Part shown: in pieces, positions 17,149 to 26,034 of the stretch
How the letters are laid out: each line of letters starts with the position of its first letter
Position numbering within the stretch: the stretch's first letter is position 1
Assembly (NCBI GenBank): GCA_020631895.1
Contig: JACKGR010000002.1
Coordinates: 62,001 to 126,000 of the forward strand
DNA length: 64,000 bases
DNA from: Candidatus Nomurabacteria bacterium
GTDB taxonomy: Bacteria; Patescibacteriota; Saccharimonadia; Saccharimonadales; UBA7683
Direction of reading: 5' to 3'
Notes under the pieces: model-generated
The model's database searches: none
What the model was told of the DNA's origin: nothing
The model's input: the letters and a program-made list of their open reading frames with translations, nothing else
Program-made: the position numbers and the translations under genes

Positions 17149-18249
17149 CTGTACTCCCCAGAAAGCTTCAACTAAGCTTGGGTCATATCCTATAACTCTG
17201 GAGGCTTTAATAAGTTGAGAAATGCCGTCCGTAATTTTTGTTGGGTCGGAGATCATAGCGGAGGCGAGTTCCATCATTAATCCGTGGATATTATTTTGCT
17301 GTGGTGTCATTTTTTCAAGATGCTCAGGGTTGGCGCATGGCCTAAAACCGCACTTATGATTTAAGACATATTCTTTAGGGTCGGGAAGCGGGCGCCCGCT
17401 AACCATCCAAACTATTCTATGAGCTAGGGTAGAATATTTGATGTAATTGTGCTCTTTAGCCTTCGGGCTTGGAACCCTAAGCCTGCCATATCCGTCATAC
17501 TGCCACCCTTTCGGCGATTTCTTACCCGTCGGAGTCATATAATACTTTCTAACAAACCAGCAACCAGTTGTTGGCACCAGGCATATTTGAGATATTCCAT
17601 CTACTGACAGTAGGGAATCATTCGGATCCACAAAGGGCATTGATTGTTCGCGGAAGACTTCTAGCGCCGCCCTAGACTTTTGAACATCGGGCAAAATATC
17701 TGCCCAAGCTGTCAGTATTCCATCATCGACAGCCCTATAGAATTTATGATTTGGATAGACGAGTTCGCGTCGCCCACTCGGAACATTAAAGGTGAAGTCG
17801 TAGTGCCTATGATAAATGCAACTGGGCGTATCACATTGCCTGACAAGGTCAATCGCACCATCATCCTCAAGTATCTTGTGCTCTGTATCTATCTCAGTCA
17901 TAAGTCTCAGGCTGTCGGGCTCTGTTGCTCCCAGCCAGCAGCCACCATCACTAACTTCTGTACCCTCTATTATCGCCATGGCTAATTCATATTGCCCGGG
18001 CTCAATTAGAAGGTCGCCTGCAGATTTGGCTGCCCTAATTTTGTCTGCAACTGCATCAAAATCCTGTTCACTCGAGGCGCTAATTGGTAGCCATATTCCC
18101 GAGCCAGATAGAGCTTTCTCTCCGAGTGCCCTTTTTTGAATATGTTGCCACGAGCCAATTGCGGTATTATATCTTGTTAAACCTGTCCACAATGATTTCG
18201 GAGCTATTTCCCGGGGCCCGTAGTGCTTTGTCAGAGTTACATTAGACAT
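17140..18249 (-). CDS. HNH-endonuclease-like protein
   Basis: A 369-aa soluble protein. The C-terminal 130 residues resemble HNH_3-type homing-endonuclease domains: TLAHRIVWMVSGRPLPDP, then VLNHKCGFRPCANPEHLEKM and TPQQNNIHG. The paired Cys and the His/Asn of the beta-beta-alpha metal fold are visible. The N-terminal 230 residues are unassigned and carry additional Cys/His (DTPSCIYHRHYDF). Free-standing HNH proteins of this type are common in phages and as mobile nicking enzymes, and its position next to a variable locus is compatible with mobility. Whether it cuts DNA here cannot be told from sequence. Confidence 0.72.
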   Translation of the reverse strand: MSNVTLTKHYGPREIAPKSLWTGLTRYNTAIGSWQHIQKRALGEKALSGSGIWLPISASSEQDFDAVADKIRAAKSAGDLLIEPGQYELAMAIIEGTEVSDGGCWLGATEPDSLRLMTEIDTEHKILEDDGAIDLVRQCDTPSCIYHRHYDFTFNVPSGRRELVYPNHKFYRAVDDGILTAWADILPDVQKSRAALEVFREQSMPFVDPNDSLLSVDGISQICLVPTTGCWFVRKYYMTPTGKKSPKGWQYDGYGRLRVPSPKAKEHNYIKYSTLAHRIVWMVSGRPLPDPKEYVLNHKCGFRPCANPEHLEKMTPQQNNIHGLMMELASAMISDPTKITDGISQLIKASRVIGYDPSLVEAFWGVQLS

Positions 18250-18301
18250 ATAATCCGAGTCTAACAGTTAATAGACGGATAAACACAAGCTTATAGTATA
18301 T

Positions 18302-20026
18302 TTAATGTTCTATAATGATTTCGTTTTCAGGATTCCGTTTTTTGCTGGTGTTCTTGTGCTTGCTTGGCTCAGGTGAAGTCGGCAAATCATTTTTTAGGGG
18401 CAAGTCTTCACTAGATTTTTCTTTTTCTGGTAATTTAACCATCTCCTTTAATGAAGTATGCCGCGGGATTTCTTGCCCTGTCGGTGATAAATTTAATGGA
18501 GAAACTACTGGTTTTGCTGGAGCCTCTGGGGGATTATGAGATACCTGGCTCTTCTTTTTGACAAGTTCGGCAATAGACTCATGGTGTATAGGCTGGTTGT
18601 TTACCGATTCAGTTTTAGAACTTCTTGGTAGCTCAGGTAAAATAGGTGGAGCAACTGGCTGAACATAATTTTCCGCCTCTAGAACATCACCGACTATCCT
18701 GGAGGATCTTCCAAATCTACGTCTTATTATAAAAATGTACACTGCTGCTCCTGCTGCAATGATAACTATAAATATTCCAGATATTCTCCAAAAAGACAAA
18801 CCGCCTTTATTTGTAGCAGAGTTAGTGACAGTGGCCACGTTACTATTGCCTAGAGCCAAGGTTATGGTTTGCGGATCATCTCCTTCATCCGGGATCTCAA
18901 CGATTGCTGAGAGCTCTTTGTTTAATTTACCTTTGCTTACGTAGATAGTAATGTCGCCATCACTTAGCTCAAATTCAGTTTCACCGTTGTCAGCTGTTAT
19001 GCCAGTTTGACCATCAATAGTTACAGACACATCGCCAAGTTCTCTGTCAGCAGTGTCTGTCACCTTTACTATCACCGGGATAAATCTAGTGCCAAATTCA
19101 CCATCTATCGTTACTGGCCCACTGCCATCATCACTTGTGATTCTTAAAAAATAACTCTTTCCGGCGTGTAGATCTTTATCGGTTAGGATAATTTGGTGTT
19201 CTGTTGTCTTGGTCTCAACTTTCTTCTCCGATGAAAGGTCATTCTTGTCAGTGCTAAAGTTAACTTTAGCGGTTGCGTCTTTGTTGGTCTTCCAGCTCAA
19301 AATCGCTGATGCGTAACTTACGTCCGTAATTTTAAAATCGCTGATTTGTAGACCACTTTTAGTTACCGGAGATTGGGTGGGTGCTTTAACAGGAGTTTGG
19401 GCACGTGGGGCAGGAGCCGGTTTAGGAGCCGGTGCAGGAGCCGGACTTGGTGTCGGAGTCGGTGTAGGAGTCGGAGTCGGTGTAGGAGTCGGTGTGGGGG
19501 TAGGTGGCGGAGGGCTTGGAGGAGACACTATTGAATAGTTACCATTTGTGGATGATGTTGTGTACTGTGTAGTTGGGTAAAGCAGGGCAGTTTTTGATCC
19601 AAAATTTAGATATGTTCCACCCGTTGTCTTCATCTTAAATCTTAGCGTGGCAAGAGTATGTTGGCCAGTTAAGTTTCCGCCCGAATTTCTTGAGCCCTTA
19701 ATCTCTATATATGGGCCTGAGCTGTTTGATTTTGAAGTTATAGATTTTTCACCATTAAAAGCTGAACCGATTGTTGTGTCAATATATTTAAACTTTGCGC
19801 TGTCATAATAAATATTTGCCCACGCAGCGTTATATGAATTTGATAGCTTGACGTTAACATTAAAGGAAATAGTTGAATTAATCTCAAAAGTCCCGGATGA
19901 TGGAGACAACGTAAAATGAGCAGTACCAAGTGCTGCTGTTGGCTTAGAAATTATTAATCCAAACAAAAGACTTATAATAATAGTCAGTAGGCTCACTAGT
20001 TTAGTCGTTTTGAATATGATTGTCAT
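18302..20026 (-). CDS. Membrane-anchored cohesin-like / FN3 protein
   Basis: A 574-aa envelope protein. After a signal peptide (LVSLLTIIISLLFGLIIS) comes a cohesin-like domain (residues about 35-165: FTLSPSSGTFEINSTISFNV, WANIYYDSAKFKYID, LATLRFKMKTTGG). A Pro-Thr then Pro-Ala linker (about 170-215) leads to a fibronectin-III domain (ITDVSYASAILSWKTNKDA) and a CarboxypepD_reg-like strand region. A membrane helix (ISGIFIVIIAAGAAVYIFII) and a 125-residue Pro/Ser/Glu/Lys-rich cytoplasmic tail complete the chain. It is anchored by this helix rather than by sortase. The cohesin fold suggests protein-protein or scaffold binding at the surface; no dockerin is visible nearby. Confidence 0.8.
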   Translation of the reverse strand: MTIIFKTTKLVSLLTIIISLLFGLIISKPTAALGTAHFTLSPSSGTFEINSTISFNVNVKLSNSYNAAWANIYYDSAKFKYIDTTIGSAFNGEKSITSKSNSSGPYIEIKGSRNSGGNLTGQHTLATLRFKMKTTGGTYLNFGSKTALLYPTTQYTTSSTNGNYSIVSPPSPPPPTPTPTPTPTPTPTPTPTPSPAPAPAPKPAPAPRAQTPVKAPTQSPVTKSGLQISDFKITDVSYASAILSWKTNKDATAKVNFSTDKNDLSSEKKVETKTTEHQIILTDKDLHAGKSYFLRITSDDGSGPVTIDGEFGTRFIPVIVKVTDTADRELGDVSVTIDGQTGITADNGETEFELSDGDITIYVSKGKLNKELSAIVEIPDEGDDPQTITLALGNSNVATVTNSATNKGGLSFWRISGIFIVIIAAGAAVYIFIIRRRFGRSSRIVGDVLEAENYVQPVAPPILPELPRSSKTESVNNQPIHHESIAELVKKKSQVSHNPPEAPAKPVVSPLNLSPTGQEIPRHTSLKEMVKLPEKEKSSEDLPLKNDLPTSPEPSKHKNTSKKRNPENEIIIEH

Positions 20027-20108
20027 TATATTTTTGCTTCTACAACTGTTATTGTAGCAATAAAAAGATAATTAATACAGAACCACACAATGTATGTATA
20101 ATGTTGGT

Positions 20109-20567
20109 ATGGGAACAAAATTCAACAAATTTAAAGTAATAGTAGTAAGAAGTGATTCAGATGTCGAGGCAGCTCAGCAAAAAGCATCTAGGCAAGACTC
20201 GTTTCACAAGTTATCAGTTAAAATATCTAATAAATTAGGGAATGCGTGGGCATTTTTTATAGCAATTTTCGTTATCTTGATATGGGGTTTAATGGGTCCA
20301 ATCTTTAGTTACTCTGACACCTGGCAGCTTATTATTAATACCGGCACAACAATCGTAACCTTTCTGATGGTATTTGTAATTCAGAATACTCAGAACCGTG
20401 ATGGCAAGGCTATGCAACTTAAGCTAGACGAACTTATAAAAGCTAGTCATGGTGCAAGATCTAAATTTGTCGATGTGGAGGATTTAAACGATTCCGAGCT
20501 TGATGAGCTACAGGAGCAATTTCACGCGATTCACCAGAAGATACAAGACAAAAAATCCGGTAAGTAA
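20109..20567 (+). CDS. Low-affinity iron permease family membrane protein
   Basis: A 152-aa protein matching PF04120: FHKLSVKISNKLGNAWAFFI, then helices ending in LIWGLMGPIF and TWQLIINTGTTIVTFLMVF. The conserved VIQNTQNRDGKAMQLKLDEL and LIKASHGARSKF follow. In yeast the family is linked to low-affinity iron uptake; in bacteria the role is unproven. The start at 20109 follows TATAAT (20097-20102) by 6 nt; the in-frame ATG at 20094 precedes the -10 box and is rejected. The C-terminus is an acidic helix. Confidence 0.82.
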   Translation: MGTKFNKFKVIVVRSDSDVEAAQQKASRQDSFHKLSVKISNKLGNAWAFFIAIFVILIWGLMGPIFSYSDTWQLIINTGTTIVTFLMVFVIQNTQNRDGKAMQLKLDELIKASHGARSKFVDVEDLNDSELDELQEQFHAIHQKIQDKKSGK

Positions 20568-20581
20568 AATCTGTACTATTT

Positions 20582-20926
20582 TTAGTTTGGATATTGAGCG
20601 TTAAATTTGTCTAAAGCCTCTTTATAAAAGGGAGAGAATTCTTTAGATATACAAGTGACTTGCCACTCTTTGACGGCTGCTTTTTCGTTTCCAAGTTCAA
20701 CTGCTCTATCAATTACACCATCTATGTTCTGACAGTATTTTGATCTTGAGCTTTCATAGAATCTGCGATCAAAAGTATCAGTGCTTGTCAGTACGAAGAC
20801 ACTAGCAAGAAAAAGTAAGTTTAAAACAACAGATGAGATTGCAATTGCAGTAAACAGGTCGCTCTCAACGACCTTCATTACACGGGTTTTGAAGCTTTTT
20901 TTCGGTTTCTTATTAATTTTAGCCAT
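20582..20926 (-). CDS. Hypothetical single-helix membrane protein
   Basis: A 114-aa protein with a very basic start (AKINKKPKKSFKTR), one membrane helix (LFTAIAISSVVLNLLFLASV) and an extracytoplasmic domain with two Cys (SKYCQNID, QVTCISKE) that may pair. No recognised family. On the minus strand TAGTAT lies 6 nt before the ATG, matching the leaderless pattern of the window. It is convergent with the iron-permease-like gene. Confidence 0.7.
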   Translation of the reverse strand: MAKINKKPKKSFKTRVMKVVESDLFTAIAISSVVLNLLFLASVFVLTSTDTFDRRFYESSRSKYCQNIDGVIDRAVELGNEKAAVKEWQVTCISKEFSPFYKEALDKFNAQYPN

Positions 20927-20992
20927 ATATTAATACTAGCATAAGCATTTAAAATTACACAAACCTAAAAGACGGTATAAAATATACAAATA

Positions 20993-21025
20993 AAAGCGGA
21001 GTTAAATCTGATTTAACTCCGCTTT
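20993..21025. repeat. Palindromic CGGAGTTAAA element
   Basis: AAAGCGGAGTTAAA pairs perfectly with TTTAACTCCGCTTT around TCTGA. It shares its core with the elements at 987-1022 and 47608-47637. It lies at the start of the region leading to the riboswitch, and its left arm is complementary to 21174-21182 inside the aptamer. Confidence 0.75.
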
Positions 21026-21039
21026 CCCAAATTGCTTGG

Positions 21040-21240
21040 ACCATTAAGCTATTGTTCAATATACGCTAGATGTAGCGTAGGGTTATTGCTAACTACGCTC
21101 ATTAGGGATATACTTTAATACAGTTTAACAATTCAGTCTTAGATAATATGGAAGTCCGGTAATAGATCTAGTCTTAACTCCGGCACTGTGCCGCAACGGT
21201 TTGCGTTATACGCATTTGAGTCCGATACATATTTTCATAA
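21040..21240 (+). promoter_or_regulatory. Cobalamin riboswitch
   Basis: The leader contains GGAAGTCCGGT (21150-21160) and CTCCGGCACTGTGCCGCAAC (21179-21198), then GGT, a small TGCGT/ACGCA hairpin and GAGTCCGATACAT (21218-21230). These match the ordered core of the cobalamin aptamer (GGGAA...CCGGTG, CCGG-CACTG-CCCGCAACGGT, AGTCCGGATACC). The upstream part folds into hairpins (ACGCT/AGCGT). The RNA should sense adenosyl- or methylcobalamin and control the gene at 21321. The Shine-Dalgarno GCAGGAG precedes its ATG. I see no clear intrinsic terminator between aptamer and gene, so control at translation is more likely. Recognised by eye; a covariance search is needed to assign the subclass. Confidence 0.82.
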
Positions 21241-21320
21241 AGATAACACCTTCCGAGCAGAAGAAATAAATTTAAGTATTTAAATCTCTTGCTTGGTAAA
21301 ACAAAAAGCAGGAGTTTTTT

Positions 21321-22922
21321 ATGTTGGGTAAATACGCGGTTTTAAATGAGGGATTAAACATCAAGAGTTCATCCCAGGCTCGGATGGAAAGTAACTATCC
21401 TGATTACGAGGATTGGTTGGTGTCAGGATTTGGCCAGGCGGCATATATGGCTCGAGACATTCAAATGTACGGTTTTGTAACTACAGAAACCCGCCAGAGA
21501 GTGCGAAACGAGCGAAAAGGCATAGCTATTGAGAAGTTGGGCGAACCATTTATAACAGCTTTTGAGTACGATAATATCGATGGCTGTTTAAAGGCTGAAG
21601 ATGGTGAAATGTTTGTAAAAATATTCACTAGGGGATTCGACAAGGCCGCAAAACATGTGCAGGACGATCCAAGGCTTAATTTTTTACTAGAGCGATTTGG
21701 GACCGATATCAATCATGCTGTATTTTTACAGGACCTTGCCTCTGATTTAAATGTTCCAATTGGAACTACCGTAGTAATAAATTCTCCTAATCCTAGCCCT
21801 GAGGATATCGGCGTACCAGCAGAAATATTGGAGGACTATAATTATAGACCCAGAGAAGGCTTGGCGATGGTGTGGGTAGCTACAAAAACTGCAAAAGGTA
21901 TCAGGCTACAGACGTGTAGTCTATTCAACGCCGAGCCAGAACATCTTGCTGAAGCAACGTCGATAGTCTCTGGCCGGCCAGTTGCCATCTTGGATCGAGA
22001 GGTGATGCCGAGTCAAAGAACTGTTTTTTTACCCGATGCAAATGTTGATATAGCTGAGCAACTTAGAACTTCGTTTGATGAAATCCATTGGCGCGAGACC
22101 GGCATGCAGACTTTCCACGGTTTACAGCCAGACCAATATCCGCGAGAGGACGTGACCTATCTTGTGGAAACTACTGAGTTCGGCCAGGCGCTTAGCGCAT
22201 CAGAGTCTATAATTGAGCGTGTTGCCGAGAGTCTAGTATCAGGAGAATTTTTAGTTGATCATAAATATATGAGACAACTACTATCTATAAAAAAATCGGA
22301 CGGCAGCTATGAGCTTGAAGGTGACATGAGAGATTCAGTTTTGAGAGTAATAAATATGGCTCAAATAAAAGAACAGGACTTCTACCCAGCCCTCTACGTT
22401 GCTAGACAAGGAGCTGATGCGATTATTTGGTCCACACTACGAAACTTATATGATCGAAAATCTGTCAAAATCACGGCTGATATTTCAGAAGCTGTAGATA
22501 TTGGAGTTTCTGGGGTTGAGGAACATCGACAACAAGGTACAGAAGAGTATGGCTGCCCTGGTGATGGCCCGAGCAACAGTAGACAGCAGAGTATTTTTGA
22601 AATGTCAGCTGATCAGCTAGCTAGCGCATTTATGCGAAAAGTATTCACAACCAACTGTCCACTGTGCCAGGAGAAAAATGTCACGGCTACACAAGAGAAC
22701 GGGACAATAACTTGTGGTAGCTGTAGTGGCTGTGTAGAAATTTGTACCGGTGCAGTAATTAGTAAGTCTCGTAAACAAGCCAAAATTAAACGTGAGTTTG
22801 GTAAGCTGGCCACAAAAAATGTCGGGATAATAGATTGGTTTGTAACTCAATTAATAAGTGAGAATAAGAGGCATAAAGGTAGAATGCCAAAAGACACAAA
22901 GTATGAGAAGATAGCAGCATGA
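21321..22922 (+). CDS. Unknown protein with C-terminal zinc ribbon, under cobalamin riboswitch
   Basis: A 533-aa soluble protein I do not recognise. The body (residues 1-440) has no obvious nucleotide-binding or radical-SAM motif. Residues about 446-475 contain NCPLC, then CGSCSGCVEIC, a six-Cys metal-binding cluster, followed by a basic tail (KSRKQAKIKREFG, KRHKGRMPKDTKYEK). The spacing recalls the Cys-rich tails of B12-dependent ribonucleotide reductases, but no reductase catalytic motifs are seen. The upstream cobalamin riboswitch implies a job in B12 use, uptake or a B12-independent bypass. The stop overlaps the NadD-like gene (ATGA), so the two are co-translated. Confidence 0.75.
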   Translation: MLGKYAVLNEGLNIKSSSQARMESNYPDYEDWLVSGFGQAAYMARDIQMYGFVTTETRQRVRNERKGIAIEKLGEPFITAFEYDNIDGCLKAEDGEMFVKIFTRGFDKAAKHVQDDPRLNFLLERFGTDINHAVFLQDLASDLNVPIGTTVVINSPNPSPEDIGVPAEILEDYNYRPREGLAMVWVATKTAKGIRLQTCSLFNAEPEHLAEATSIVSGRPVAILDREVMPSQRTVFLPDANVDIAEQLRTSFDEIHWRETGMQTFHGLQPDQYPREDVTYLVETTEFGQALSASESIIERVAESLVSGEFLVDHKYMRQLLSIKKSDGSYELEGDMRDSVLRVINMAQIKEQDFYPALYVARQGADAIIWSTLRNLYDRKSVKITADISEAVDIGVSGVEEHRQQGTEEYGCPGDGPSNSRQQSIFEMSADQLASAFMRKVFTTNCPLCQEKNVTATQENGTITCGSCSGCVEICTGAVISKSRKQAKIKREFGKLATKNVGIIDWFVTQLISENKRHKGRMPKDTKYEKIAA

Positions 22923-23518
22923 AGATAGGTATTTATGCAGGTACGTTTGACCCGATTCATGATGGTCATATCGGTTTTGCTGCAGAGGCAATACAATCAG
23001 GCTCGCTTGATAGGGTAATTATAGTTGCTGAGAAAGAGCCTTACAGAAAAAAGCCTGAAGCCAGCTGGGATCATCGCCAGGCTATGGTTGAAAGGGCGAC
23101 TGAATCAGTCCAGCAAGTTGATCATGATTATGACTTTGCAAATCAGCTAGCTCACAAGCACACAATGAGAGATATGATGACAGTTGCAAAAAAACATTAT
23201 GGCGCAAATAACGAATATTGGTTTTTGGTAGGGTCGGATATTTTTGAACATATACATCAATGGGCCGATATTTTATCGGACAATGAATACGGTGGATTTA
23301 TTGTAGCCCTGAGAGATGACCACAATATTGATTGGCTGAATCGAAAACTTACTTTATTGAATAATAAGATACCAAAAAAATCATTGATAATATTAGATTC
23401 ATCGCATCCGAGAATTAGCTCGAGCTTAATAAGACAGAAGATAAAAGGCCATCAATCAGTTGATAACATACCAAGCGATGTTTTAGGTTACGCCCAGGAG
23501 CACCAGCTGTATAGTTAA
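22919..23518 (+). CDS. NadD-like nucleotidyltransferase
   Basis: A 199-aa member of the nicotinate-mononucleotide adenylyltransferase superfamily, which joins ATP to a mononucleotide in NAD synthesis. It has the nucleotide-binding start GIYAGTFDPIHDGHIGFAAE (the HxGH site), WFLVGSDIFEHIHQWADI, and the C-terminal ISSSLIRQKI motif equivalent to ISSTxIR. The family is clear. Whether it makes nicotinate adenine dinucleotide or acts on another nucleotide is less so, since the middle is divergent from typical NadD. It overlaps the riboswitch-controlled gene by 4 bp and is convergent with the antiporter gene. Confidence 0.82.
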   Translation: MKIGIYAGTFDPIHDGHIGFAAEAIQSGSLDRVIIVAEKEPYRKKPEASWDHRQAMVERATESVQQVDHDYDFANQLAHKHTMRDMMTVAKKHYGANNEYWFLVGSDIFEHIHQWADILSDNEYGGFIVALRDDHNIDWLNRKLTLLNNKIPKKSLIILDSSHPRISSSLIRQKIKGHQSVDNIPSDVLGYAQEHQLYS

Positions 23519-25215
23519 GAGTTGGCATCGCTGTCGATGTCTTGAAGGTCGTACGTGTTTCTGAGTTGATTTAAGTGACGATCTTTATTCTTCTCAAAAT
23601 CTTTTTTGCTGAGACCATGTCTAGAAATAAAGTTGCTGAGTTTTTCTGTGCCAACATAGTGAGGTACCATTACGTAATTTGCACCGAGTCCATATAGTTC
23701 AGCAGCCTCTTCGGCTGTGTCAGCCCTAGATATGATAACTGCCTTTTGGTTTATCTTCTCAATGTACTCAATCAAGAACCGGTTAGTCGGGTAGTGGGTA
23801 ATTGTGCTTACTATTAATCTAGCGTCTTCTATATTGAGCTCGTCTAATAATTCAATATCTGTGGCATCACCGTATATATAATGTACTTTCCGGTTCTCAA
23901 GATGCTCGATCGCCTCTGGATCATAATCAACCACTATGAGTTTTTTTCGGGGCATCTCCTGGAAGGTTTTTATTAATTCAGCCCCCCCTTTGTTGAAGCC
24001 AAATTGGATTATGTCGTAACTTGCTCTGCGTTCATGTTTTTCTTGGCGTCTGGATTCAAAAAACTTGAAGTGTCTTTGAAGAAAATCAAATAACTGATCA
24101 TCGTAAATTATCATGTAACAACTGATGGCTATTGTGATTAATGCAGTTAAAGTAATTAGGCTGACAACTTCGCGGCCAACTACATCAAGGTTTCTAGCTA
24201 AGATTACAAATATAAGGGAGAACTCGCTGACCTGAGCCATCATGATTCCAACTTTAAAGCTGTTGCGTTTGGCGTGACCAAGCAATCCCAGTGGGATCAT
24301 AATTGCTAGAGGATTTAATAGTAGAACTACTGTAGAAAGAGCGAGGGCCTCTGGTAATTGACTTGTTACATCTGAAAGCTTGAGACTTGTACCCATATAG
24401 ATAAAGAAGACTACGATAAAGAAGTCTCGCACAGGCCTAAGTCTGGCGCTGGCTTCCTGAGCATATGGCATGCTTGCCAGGCTAACTCCAGCTATTAATG
24501 CACCAATCTCAAGCGAGAAGCCAGAGTGTTCAAATAATGATCCGATGCCTAGTCCCCATGCAATAGTAAATAAGAATAAATACTCCGAGTTTGTACTCAT
24601 AAATCTCGTAATTCTAGGTAAAATCTTAGTACTAATCAGTGCCAGTAAGGCTACAAGTAAAGCGCCTTTTAGTACAAGGGATGCACCTGTCAAAAAGTTG
24701 GTTCCCTCTTTTTGCATAGATAAAAACAGAAGGGCAATAGTTGCTAGAATATCTTGTACAAGGAGCACACCAATCGCAATGCGACCGTATAGCCTAGTCT
24801 GCTCTTTTTTATCGGTCAGCAACTTCAGCCCCACGATTGTGCTGCTAAATGCAAGTGATACACCTATAATAATTGCCGTGGCGAAGTTGACGCCAAACAA
24901 GGCTACAACTATTGCACCAATAATACTTGTACTAAGTACTTGGACTAGCCCGGTCACTACAGCTACTTTACCCATGTCCTTAATAACTTTTGGATTTAGT
25001 CCAAGACCCACGATAAATAGAAGTAGGGCGATCCCAATTTTAGAGAAACTCTCGATTGCGTCTGTGTTATTTATTAAACCTAAAACAGGTCCTGCTGTTA
25101 TGCCCGCAAGAATGTAGCCGATTAAAAGTGGCTGTTTGAGCAACCGCATGACTGAGGCAAATAATACGGCTAGACCGATAATTATACTTAGTTCACCAAA
25201 TATTGAGCTATCCAT
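23515..25215 (-). CDS. CPA2 K+/H+ antiporter with TrkA-N domain
   Basis: A 566-aa membrane protein of the Kef-type monovalent cation:proton antiporter family. The first 385 residues hold about 12 helices with family motifs (GYILAGITAGPVLG, LLLFIVGLGLNPK, GVSLAFSSTIVGLKLL). The C-terminus is a Rossmann-like TrkA-N domain (YDIIQFGFNKGGAELIKTF; KKLIVVDYDPEAIEHL; YGDATDIELLDEL) that usually senses NAD(H) or nucleotides. It would exchange K+ or Na+ for H+ and help with pH and ion balance. ATG 25215 follows TACTAT by 6 nt; the upstream frame start at 25233 is inside the promoter. It lies 49 bp downstream of the DsbA-like gene. Confidence 0.92.
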   Translation of the reverse strand: MDSSIFGELSIIIGLAVLFASVMRLLKQPLLIGYILAGITAGPVLGLINNTDAIESFSKIGIALLLFIVGLGLNPKVIKDMGKVAVVTGLVQVLSTSIIGAIVVALFGVNFATAIIIGVSLAFSSTIVGLKLLTDKKEQTRLYGRIAIGVLLVQDILATIALLFLSMQKEGTNFLTGASLVLKGALLVALLALISTKILPRITRFMSTNSEYLFLFTIAWGLGIGSLFEHSGFSLEIGALIAGVSLASMPYAQEASARLRPVRDFFIVVFFIYMGTSLKLSDVTSQLPEALALSTVVLLLNPLAIMIPLGLLGHAKRNSFKVGIMMAQVSEFSLIFVILARNLDVVGREVVSLITLTALITIAISCYMIIYDDQLFDFLQRHFKFFESRRQEKHERRASYDIIQFGFNKGGAELIKTFQEMPRKKLIVVDYDPEAIEHLENRKVHYIYGDATDIELLDELNIEDARLIVSTITHYPTNRFLIEYIEKINQKAVIISRADTAEEAAELYGLGANYVMVPHYVGTEKLSNFISRHGLSKKDFEKNKDRHLNQLRNTYDLQDIDSDANS

Positions 25216-25264
25216 TAAGATATAGTATGTCAAAAATGCTTACGATTGTCTAAGCCTGGTAGCT

Positions 25265-25927
25265 TTAGTTTGTAGAGTTATAGGTGGTAGCTTTTTCGAT
25301 TGCCGTATCTAGCAACTTTGAGAAGCCGGCTACATCAGTTGGGTTTTTAATCTTTTCACCATCAATTATAAAGGTTGGCGTAGAGTTAACAGAAAACACC
25401 TGCTTGCCTGATTCAACGTCAGCATTTATTCTGTCGGCAACAGCAGTACTTTTGTAGTCGGCCGTAAACTTAGTCATATCAAGACCTAGCTCTTTGGCGT
25501 AGTCTTCAAATAAAGCTTGTTGATTTGTGGTGGCTTGTCCCCATAAGTCTTGTGTCTCATATAGCTTGTCATGCATCTCAAAAAACTTATCCTGATTGCC
25601 CGCAGCTTCAGCGGCTCTTGCTGCAGCAAACGCATTCGGGTGAATTTGAATAAGTGGGAAGTGTCTGAAGACAAATCTTACTTTTCCTTCATATTTTGAT
25701 TCAAGCGATTTTAGAATAGGGTAGTAGGATTTGCAGCCTGGGCATTGGAAGTCAGCGTACTCAATTAGAGTAACAGGTGAGTTTTTGTCACCCCGAACGT
25801 GATCGGTTTCCGAGACGGCCTTAGGATCACTATTTATATTTGTTTGAGATGTGTTTTTTTTTGTCATAAAGAACAAGCCAACAAGTCCAACGACAACAAT
25901 TGTGAGAATTATCCAGAATCGGTTCAT
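25265..25927 (-). CDS. DsbA-family membrane-anchored thiol oxidoreductase
   Basis: A 220-aa thioredoxin-fold protein with an N-terminal membrane anchor (FWIILTIVVVGLVGLFFM). The active site is CPGC at residues 62-65 in EYADFQCPGCKSYYP. The helical insert ends with the cis-Pro loop (NSTPTFIIDGEKI). This is the Thioredoxin_4/BdbD type that oxidises or isomerises disulfides in secreted proteins. Several secreted proteins in the window have paired Cys and are possible clients. No VKOR or DsbB-like partner is seen in the window. Confidence 0.9.
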   Translation of the reverse strand: MNRFWIILTIVVVGLVGLFFMTKKNTSQTNINSDPKAVSETDHVRGDKNSPVTLIEYADFQCPGCKSYYPILKSLESKYEGKVRFVFRHFPLIQIHPNAFAAARAAEAAGNQDKFFEMHDKLYETQDLWGQATTNQQALFEDYAKELGLDMTKFTADYKSTAVADRINADVESGKQVFSVNSTPTFIIDGEKIKNPTDVAGFSKLLDTAIEKATTYNSTN

Positions 25928-26034
25928 ATATTTTTAGTTCCTTATCTAATTAGTACTTTATATTTTATCACACGGCTTGTGCAAACTACTGTTGAACACT
26001 TGCAAATGGATTGTAAAAATATACACTTAGAAGC

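Noticed and set aside
24470..25117. Plus-strand 215-aa frame opposite the antiporter gene
   Set aside because: It lies wholly within the clear antiporter coding sequence and shows no domain or ribosome-binding site.
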